NCBI GenBank assembly: GCA_946411215.1
Contig: CAMKDH010000002.1
Coordinates: 1 to 37,513 of the forward strand
Origin: an uncultured Treponema sp.
GTDB taxonomy: Bacteria; Spirochaetota; Spirochaetia; Treponematales; Treponemataceae
Direction of reading: 5' to 3'
Length of the DNA: 37,513 nt
Both the position numbers and the translations under genes were made by a program. The notes under the pieces were generated by a model, which saw only the letters and a program-made list of their open reading frames with translations, had not been told where the DNA came from and searched no databases. Positions within the stretch are counted from its first letter, which is position 1. Every line of letters starts with the position of its first letter. This document shows, one piece after another, positions 9,601-18,600 of the stretch.

Positions 9601-12600
9601 ACTGGCTCTTAATGATGATGAGTATGGTTTTAGAGGTGAAGTAAAAGATAATAAGTCTGGTGTAAAAACTCTTTATTATTGTTTTAATCAAAACGAAACT
9701 GCGCCGACAGATATTTCTGCGTATAATTCAGAACCGGCTTCAAATGGAAATTATATTATTAATAAAACAATTGATACAGGAACAACAGCTTCGGCTGCTG
9801 GAAATCTTTATGAAGGAAACTGGTCCCTTCATATTATTGCCGAAGATAATGCTGGAAACAGAACTACTCCAATAAGTCGTCAGTTTGATATTGATAAGGA
9901 AGCACCTGAATTAACAGAAACCAGTGCTGATGATCTGGGATATAAAAACGGAACCTTTACTTTAAGCGGAAAAGTTTTTGATTCTAACGGATTAAAACCT
10001 GGCAATGAAGTTGTTATTACAGATGATAAAGATAATACATATTCTCCAACAATAGAGTTTGGAACTAATAATACCTGGACAGCTTCAATAGAAGGTCTTT
10101 CGGAAGGAAAGCATACTCTTACAATAACTGCTACAGACAAAGCAGAAAAGACAACAACTCTCAAACGACTTGTAACAATCGACAGTAAAAAGCCTGTTGT
10201 TTCGCAAGATATGATACTTCCAAACGGATATTCTTTTGCGGGTACAAGTGTAACAATCAGCGGAACTACTACAGATGATGCTCCAAGTTCCGGATTAGAA
10301 TGTATTAAATATTTGTTTGCAGACGGCGAGACAGATAGCGCAACTAAATCTCAGGAATTTACTTTGCAGAATGCCGCTTATTGGTCTGAAAATATTGATG
10401 TCTCTGCACTTTCTGGTTCCGAAATGAACGGATTGTTTGAACAGCAGGGAATAAAATATATTTGGGTTACCGCTTATGATAATGCAGGAAACGTTTCTGA
10501 TACTGTAAAAAAATCTTTTGTTTATGACTTAAACAATCCTGTAATTAGTGATGTAAAAATTCAATATACAGGTGAAACAGAAGAATCGGCGCTTGATACA
10601 AATACAATTTACACAAAGAAAACCGGATATACAATTTCTGGAAACTTTAGCGACAGTGGTTCAAATGTAACAATTGGAGTTACAAGCAATGGAGAAAACT
10701 GTACTGTTGAACAGACAGCAAATGCAAAATCAGGTGAATGGCATTTTACAACTTCTGATTTAGCAGATAATAGTTACACTTATATTATTACTGCAACAGA
10801 TGCTTCTGGCCGAATGAATACTGTAACAGCATATATTGTTGTTGATACTCAAAACCCAGAAATTGTAATTACTGAAACAGATGATATTTATAAAAACACA
10901 AATGCACATCAGTTTAGTGGTACAATAACAGAGCCTTATTTAAAATCTGCAAAGGCATATTTATATAAAAACACAACAGCAACGCTCTTTAAGGAAGAAG
11001 CAATTTCTCCTGTAAATGGAAAATGGTCTTGGACAGTAACAGGCCTTGAAGATGCAGAATATATTCTTAAGTTAGAAGCAGAGGACGACGCCGGAAATCA
11101 TAACGAAAAAGCGTCTACAAAAAAACTTGTAATAGATTCTACAAAACCTGTAATAAGTTTATGTGCAGATAAGAAGCTTTTTAATGTATCGGGATCTCCT
11201 GTAAATGCGGGAACTGCACTTAGTGCTTCGGGAACATATTTTGCTAAAGAAGGCTTTACTTTAACTGGAACAATTACAGAAGTAAACTTTAAAGAAGCAA
11301 CAATTAAAAACGGAGACAGTCCTTTAAGCTTTACCTCTGGAGGAACTTCTGCGGGCGAGTGGACATATACACAAGCACAAACTGACGGAGAATATGATTA
11401 TAATATTTTCGTTACAGATGAAGCGGGCAATTCTGAATCTGTTCATATAACTGTAAAAATTGATACTACCGCTCCACAGACAAACAGCATAACAGCTCCT
11501 GTTGAAGGTTCTACAGGCCAATCCGCAATTTCAGAAACTTCGTTTATTTTCAAAGGATTGGCTTTTGATGCCGAAGACAACACAGGTACTGGTGTATCAA
11601 AAATATGGTATGCATTTACAAAGGATGCAACTGCACCTGGAACTGCTGAAGAACCACTTACTGGTTATACAGAGATGGCAGTAAATGATAATGCAGTTTG
11701 GAGTATTCCAAAGACTATTAATTCTGGAACAAGTGCATCTACAAGCGGAAACCTTTATGAAGGCAAGTGGTATCTTCATGTAAAAGCACAGGATTTAGCG
11801 GGTAACATTTCTGAAGCAGCAAGCTCCCGTCAGTTTGATATTGATTTTGCAAAACCAGAAATTTCTCTTGAAGTTGCAAAGTCTGTTTATAATTATTCGG
11901 ATATAACAAGTGGAGCAGGAAGCTTCAGCGTTACAGGAACAGCTTCCGATTCTCAGGCTCTTGCTTTGGTAAAGGTTTTTGCTAAAAAAGGAACAGAAGC
12001 TGCAAAAGAAATTTCTTTAACAGTAACAAACGGAAAAGTAAGTAATGACGATTCCTGGACACAGACTTTCATTTTTGGAGACAGTGCAGATTCAACTGCA
12101 GACAATTATCTTTCAGAAGGCAAATACGATATTTGGGCAGAAGCTAAAGACATTGTAGGAAAAACTACAACAACCGGAAAAATCCAGATTACAATAGACT
12201 ATACAAAGCCAGAAATAAAAGAATCAACTCTAAAGCTAAATGAGCTGAACTATGATATTAATAAATGGTACGACTCAAAAACATTAAAAGTAGATATTGA
12301 GGTAACAGATAATACTTCTGGAGTTTCAACAGTTCAATGTATTACAAAGAAAAATGCTACAGAAGACAGAACGGTACCTCTTTCTAAAGATAATGGCGAT
12401 AGATATACAGGAACAGCCCAGCTTTCTTCCGACGGAGATTCCCTTACAATCAAATTCAAAGCAAAGGATATTGCGGGAAACGAAACTGCAGAAATTACAA
12501 AAACTGTAAAAATTGATACAACTGTGCCAGCGCTTGAATTGTATAAGTACAAAGTTGCAGACGGATCTTTAAAAAGCGCAAACGGAACTGTTTACATAAA

Positions 12601-15600
12601 TGGAACCGCATCTCTAACTGTTTATGGAAATTATTCAGATTTACAAAGTGGAGTACAGGCTCTTACTTTTGCGGGTACTAAAAATTCTGTTCAGCCAACA
12701 GTAACTTATTCAACTGCCGTAGCAAGCGATACAAACACCTCTTATACAATTGATTCTATTACTAATGACAATAAGGCTTCAATAAAATCCTGGAAGGCTG
12801 TATTTGCAAATGCAGATCTTGAAACAGCAACCCTTAGTGTAACTGGTGTAAATAACGCAGGTGCCGAAGGTCTTTCTGTAGAAAAGAATCTCTTTGCAAT
12901 AAGCCGCGATGAATTGCCTCCAACATTAAAGAACCTGAATTTTGCAACAGATTCTGACCATTTTACGGTATATGCTAAGAAAAATAATAGTGGTACTGTA
13001 GAAAACTACTACATAAATAACACACAGGGTAAATTTATTATTTCGGGATTAGTCGAAGACCCTGTTGATGAAAATAATCCAGCTGCGTCTGGAGTAGAAA
13101 GTGTAAAACTTGAAATAGAAGATACGGCCTCTCCAAAGCATACTTATACAAAAACATCAAACACTGCTTATTTTGCAAATATTGATTTAAGTACATTTAC
13201 AACTCCTGCAACTGCAAAAATCACTCTTAATGATTATGCGGGAAACAGTTATACATATACACTTCCACAAATAATATTTGATACTGCAGGTCCTGTAAGT
13301 ATTCATGAAATAGATTCAACAGGAAAAGATATTGTTTTCAGAGTTGGCGATAAAACTAACGATGATATTTCTTCAACAAATGCTTCGACCTATTCTTTAG
13401 CATGGAACACATACACAGACTCATCTGTGGACGCAAGCCATACTTACGAAAAAATAGATGAAGCTGTCGGTGGAAAATATGCAGGCGGAACATTTGGAAA
13501 TTCAACAACTTTAAAAATCCGCGGAAGCTTTGAAGATTCTGGAAGTGGACTAAAGCAGGTTTTCTATAAAATATACGACAGATCAAATTCTCTGATTTTT
13601 GATAATGGCGAAGAAAGATATAATTTAACAGATGCAGAAAAAACACAGCTTGTAGAAGATGTAATTAGTGCTAATCAATATTTTGCACCTTTAACAACTC
13701 CAGATTACAAACGAGTATTCTACAATGTAGACAAATCGGATTATGATTCTGCAACTGTAGAAGATCAGAAGAAATTAGCTTTTGGCGGAAATCAGCTTAA
13801 AGAAAACGGAATAGATGTTACAGAAACAAAGGGCACAATAGAATATTACAAGTTCTGGAAAATAATTGAAACAACTTATTCATTTACAATTCCACAATTA
13901 AATGAAGGTTGTAATTATCTTGTTGTTGTAGCCGAAGACAATGTTGGAAATTATTATCTTGATACTTCAGATCCAATAGATCATGATAATGATTCATCAA
14001 CAGGTCCTCGTTCATTCTCAAACTTCTCTATGAATCTTGATACAACTTCTCCTACAATTGAACTTCAAGATCCAGCTTCTACAACAATAGTTTATACAAG
14101 TGATAGTTATACTATAAAAGTTAAAGCAACTGACCCTGGAGTTTTGGGCGTAGAAAATTCTTCTTCGGGAATAAAATCGGTTTCTTTAACTGGAAACGGA
14201 CAAACTGTGTCTTGTAGTAAATCGGCAACAGAAGATGATATTTGGGAAGCAAATGTTGAAGCGCTGCTTAAGGAAAATGATTCTGTTACAATTTCGGCAA
14301 CAGTAAAAGATGTGGCAGGAACTTCATCCGATAAGGTTGTTGCAAATATCTTTAAAGATATTACAAAACCAAGTGTAAGTATAACAGCGCCTGCTGATGC
14401 AGATAAAGATACTGCTGATATTCAGGTAAACGGAACAATTTCTCTTAAAGGAACAGCTAACGATAATTCAGGCGGAAGTGGACTCAAAGAAGAATCTTCT
14501 GGCAGCAAAACTCTCAAACTTTATTACACAACAAACAGTGAACTTGGTGGTAAAGAAGCAGCAGAAATAGCAGCTGAGGATATAAAATCTCAAAATACTC
14601 AGACAGCTTCAGATAAATTTATTTTTATACAGGAAACAGATAATTCACCTTCATGGCAATTTGAAAATCTTGTAACTTCAAAGATTGATGGAACTACAGC
14701 CATCACCGATAACACAGCTGTATATTTTATGGTCAGCACTCAGGATAAATCTGGAAATATTGGATATTCAAAACCACAAAAAGTAATAGTAAATCAAAAT
14801 ACAGATAGACCTGTTCTTGTGCTTTCTCAAATTTCTAAAAATACAGTAAAGACTCTTAAAACAAAAACAGTTTACGGATCCGTTTCTGATGATGATGGAA
14901 CTTTGGAAAAATTGTGGTTCTATTCTGGTGCAAAAGAGCAGATGCCGGCTTTACCTGAATTTAATGCAGGTAATAAAACCTGGACTGCTACCGGCTGGAC
15001 CGAAATAACAATAGACGGAAACTCTTGGACAGTCGATTCAGAAGAAAACGATGGCGAAACAACATGGTATTTTGCGCTTGCCGATGCAAATCATTCTTTA
15101 TTTGCAACTGTTGGCGATGATGAAATGAAACATCCGTATCTTAAGTATAATGATACTGAAAATAAAGTTGACGGAGCTTCAACAGGAGTAACATTCAAAT
15201 ACGATACAAATCCGCCAACACCAACATATTTGTATCTTTATAAGGCACAAAAAAATACAACAACAGCTCTTACAACAATTGCTGTCGATACAACTATTCC
15301 TTGGACAACAGAAAGCAATATAGCGTTTGGTGCGGCTTATGATGTTCTTTATGCAAAGGTAATTGTTGAAGAAGGAACAGCAATGAAGAACCTTACAGGA
15401 GCAAATGGTGCATTACCAACATCAACACCAGTTTCTATAAGTTATAAAAACAGCCAGGGCGTTTCTCCTTTGACATATGAAAAGATTCTTGAAGTTGCGG
15501 GAACCGAAAATGAAGCGGGTAAGTATACTTATTATCTTGGTCCTCTTGTAATGGATACTACAGAACAGCATGAATTCAAAATAACAGTAGAAGATGCTGT

Positions 15601-18600
15601 AGGTAATAAGGGTTATATCAGTCGAAGCATTATTGTAGATAATGAAGGTCCAGCTTCTTTAACAAATGTAAAACCATCAAAGCTGGAAGCAGTAAGTGGA
15701 GTAGTTAACTTCCGCGGTAGTGTAAGTGATAATGAAAACGGCTCGGGCATTCTTTATGAAACAAATGAAAATAATGAAATTACTGCTTATGGTGTTGAAT
15801 GGTATATTCCAACCTATGGTCAAGTTTCTGCAGGCGCTGAGGCAATTACAACAGGATGGGCATATCCAACTTCTAAGGGAACTGCTTCCTGGGAAATTGA
15901 GTTTGAAAATCTTGGAACAATAATTGGTTATAATGCTTCAAGTTACGAAGTTAGTGCTAATTATAAAGATTTTGAAACAGGATCAAATACAGGTCTTTAT
16001 GATATTCCTGTATGGTTCCGACTTACAGATGCTGTAGGAAATGTTGGTTATATAACAAATAATTCAATCCGTTATAATCCGAATGCAGACCGCCCGGTTG
16101 TTCAAATTACTTATCCGGTTCACGAAGATGGAAAAGATTATGTTACAATGGGTGGAACAATCAATATTTCTGGTATGGCAAATGATGATGACGGCATTAC
16201 CGCTGTATATCTTCAGTTTGATATGGATGGCGATAATACTTATGAAAATGGAGTAGGTATTTCAGGAACGCCATTTACTAATTCCGAAATAGTTGATATT
16301 CCAAATACAAATCCAGTTCAAAAAGGTGTTCTTGCAAACGGAACAAAGAGCTGGTATAAAACTCTGAGCATAAATAATATCAGTAATCCTATTATTAAAG
16401 TTCGGGCAATATCAATTGAAAAAGATTCCGAAAAAAATACTGCAGACTTGCTTGTAAGTGCCTGGTCTGATGTTCTTAATATTCAGGTTAATAATGATGT
16501 TCCGACTTTCTCTAATATTAAATTAAAGAAATTTAATACAGTACCAACTTCTGCAACTTTGTCTGGCCTGACTCCTTCGGGCGAAATGGATTATGCTTCC
16601 GATATGTTTATAAAAGGAAGTGATACAAGCTGGTACCTTACAGGCGAAATAAATGTTGCAAATACTACAACAATTTCGAGTGTAGTTGTAAGAGGCGCTG
16701 TTTCTTATGATTATACAAATGATGAAAATAATACAAATGATACTTTAATTTCATATCTCACAAACGCAAATAAAAAATGTTATTTTGCAATTCCTGTTGC
16801 ATTGGCAAATAACGCTGGTTCAACCTGGGAAACAACAATTACAGCTACCGATAAAACAACCGGTCAGCCACAATCAAACAGATTCCAGGCTGTTATTAAT
16901 CTTGATAAAACAGCTCCAAACTTTACAGATGTAAAAACAGTTGGTGAAAATGAAGAAATCAAGCTTTATAAAAATTCCTATGGCGCTTCCGGTGTAGAGC
17001 TTTCAACAGCATCTTCAGATAATTATGTTCAAAATTCAAACGGTTCATTTACTTTGACCGGAAAAATAAACGAAGAAGGTAGTGGTTTTGAAAGACTGGC
17101 CTTCTATTTTGAACGCAAGGGTTCCGGGGCAGACACAGCAAATAGAATTTACAATCCTATGGAAAAGCATGGAGACGAAAATCTTGCTAACAGAACAAAT
17201 CTGTCTTCTTCTCAAGCAAACGGTAGTGTTTCTATAAATTCAGATGGTTTGCCGGCTCTTTATCTTACAGGAGTAACACGAACAAATAATCTTGCCATTA
17301 AATCTGCTGCTCTTAAAAATAATAAGAATATTCGTAAAGGTGGACTTGTAAAAATTGGTGATGTATATCGTTTGATTGATAATATCGATAACCGCGATGT
17401 AGACGGAACCATTACCTTTACACCAGGCTGCGATACTTCATTTACGATTGCAGAATTTATTTACGCAATGGTAATTGATAACAACGGTGAAAGTACAAAC
17501 ATAGATGGTTCACTTAAGAATGATGACGGCGATGGAATGGTTGAATCTTTCACAAAGTCTGGTACAAACTATATATGGGATGCCAACCTTGATTCTAAGC
17601 ATATTCCTGATGGTCCAATAGAAATTCACTGTGTTGTATTTGATAAGGCAGGAAATTCTAGTCATGGTTATACAACAACAAAAGTAAGCAATAATCCTCC
17701 GCGTATTACAAGTGTAATGTTTGGAACAGATTTGAATGCTGATGGTAATTTTGAGCTTGGCACAGAAGACTCAGAATTTAAGACCTACTATGTTTCGACA
17801 AATGTAAATGGTACCGGAAATAAAACAATTGGTACTGAGCGCTGGGATCTTGAAGCTAAGATTGATGATACAAATTACTGGACAGCAAAGAGAGGACTTG
17901 TTGTAATTCCAGAGTTTGTTGGTGGTACAGGAACAATTTATTATAAGTATTCAAAGAGTATAGGAGCAAATGCAGAAGGACTTACAAGTGCGGCAGAAGG
18001 AACACTAACAGGAACGGCAACCATAAAGGCTCTATCTGCTTCTGATGAAAATATCAGGGATGGTGAAAATCAGGCTACAATATCAGCAGCGAGCGGAAAC
18101 ACAACAGGTGTTATTATTCTTGCAAATGGAGATACTGATAGTCTTACAACAATCAGCAAAACTACCGGAGAAATAAGTTCATCATATACATATCCAAATG
18201 TTTACAGCTTCAGCTTCTGGGATTCTACAGAAGGTTGTACACCAGGACAAGATTCTCAGTGGTCTGTTTTGAATGCTAAGTTCAAGCAGGATCTTGTTGA
18301 TGATACACCTCCAACAGGAACGATCACACCATTCTATTGGAACAGTCTTACAGAAAATTCTGTATATACTTCAAAAGCTGTTGAAGATATTTCTTCTGTT
18401 GCCGATCTTGAAGGTCATATAGAGCTTGAAGGTGATTTACCTGCAGATACATTCGATGAAGCTAGCGGTGAGTTCGATAATAATCCTAAGGTTTCGGGAA
18501 AAATCAAGATAGAAGGAAATGCCTTTGATGAAACAAGAATTTCTTCAATAACAGTTTCGTTTGCAGATAAGACTGTTGTTGCAACATATAATTCAATTGC

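Noticed and set aside
9000-18000. CRISPR-like or tandem DNA repeats inside the giant gene
   Set aside because: The repetition is at the protein level only; the DNA between modules is diverged and unevenly spaced, with no conserved short repeat and spacer pattern.
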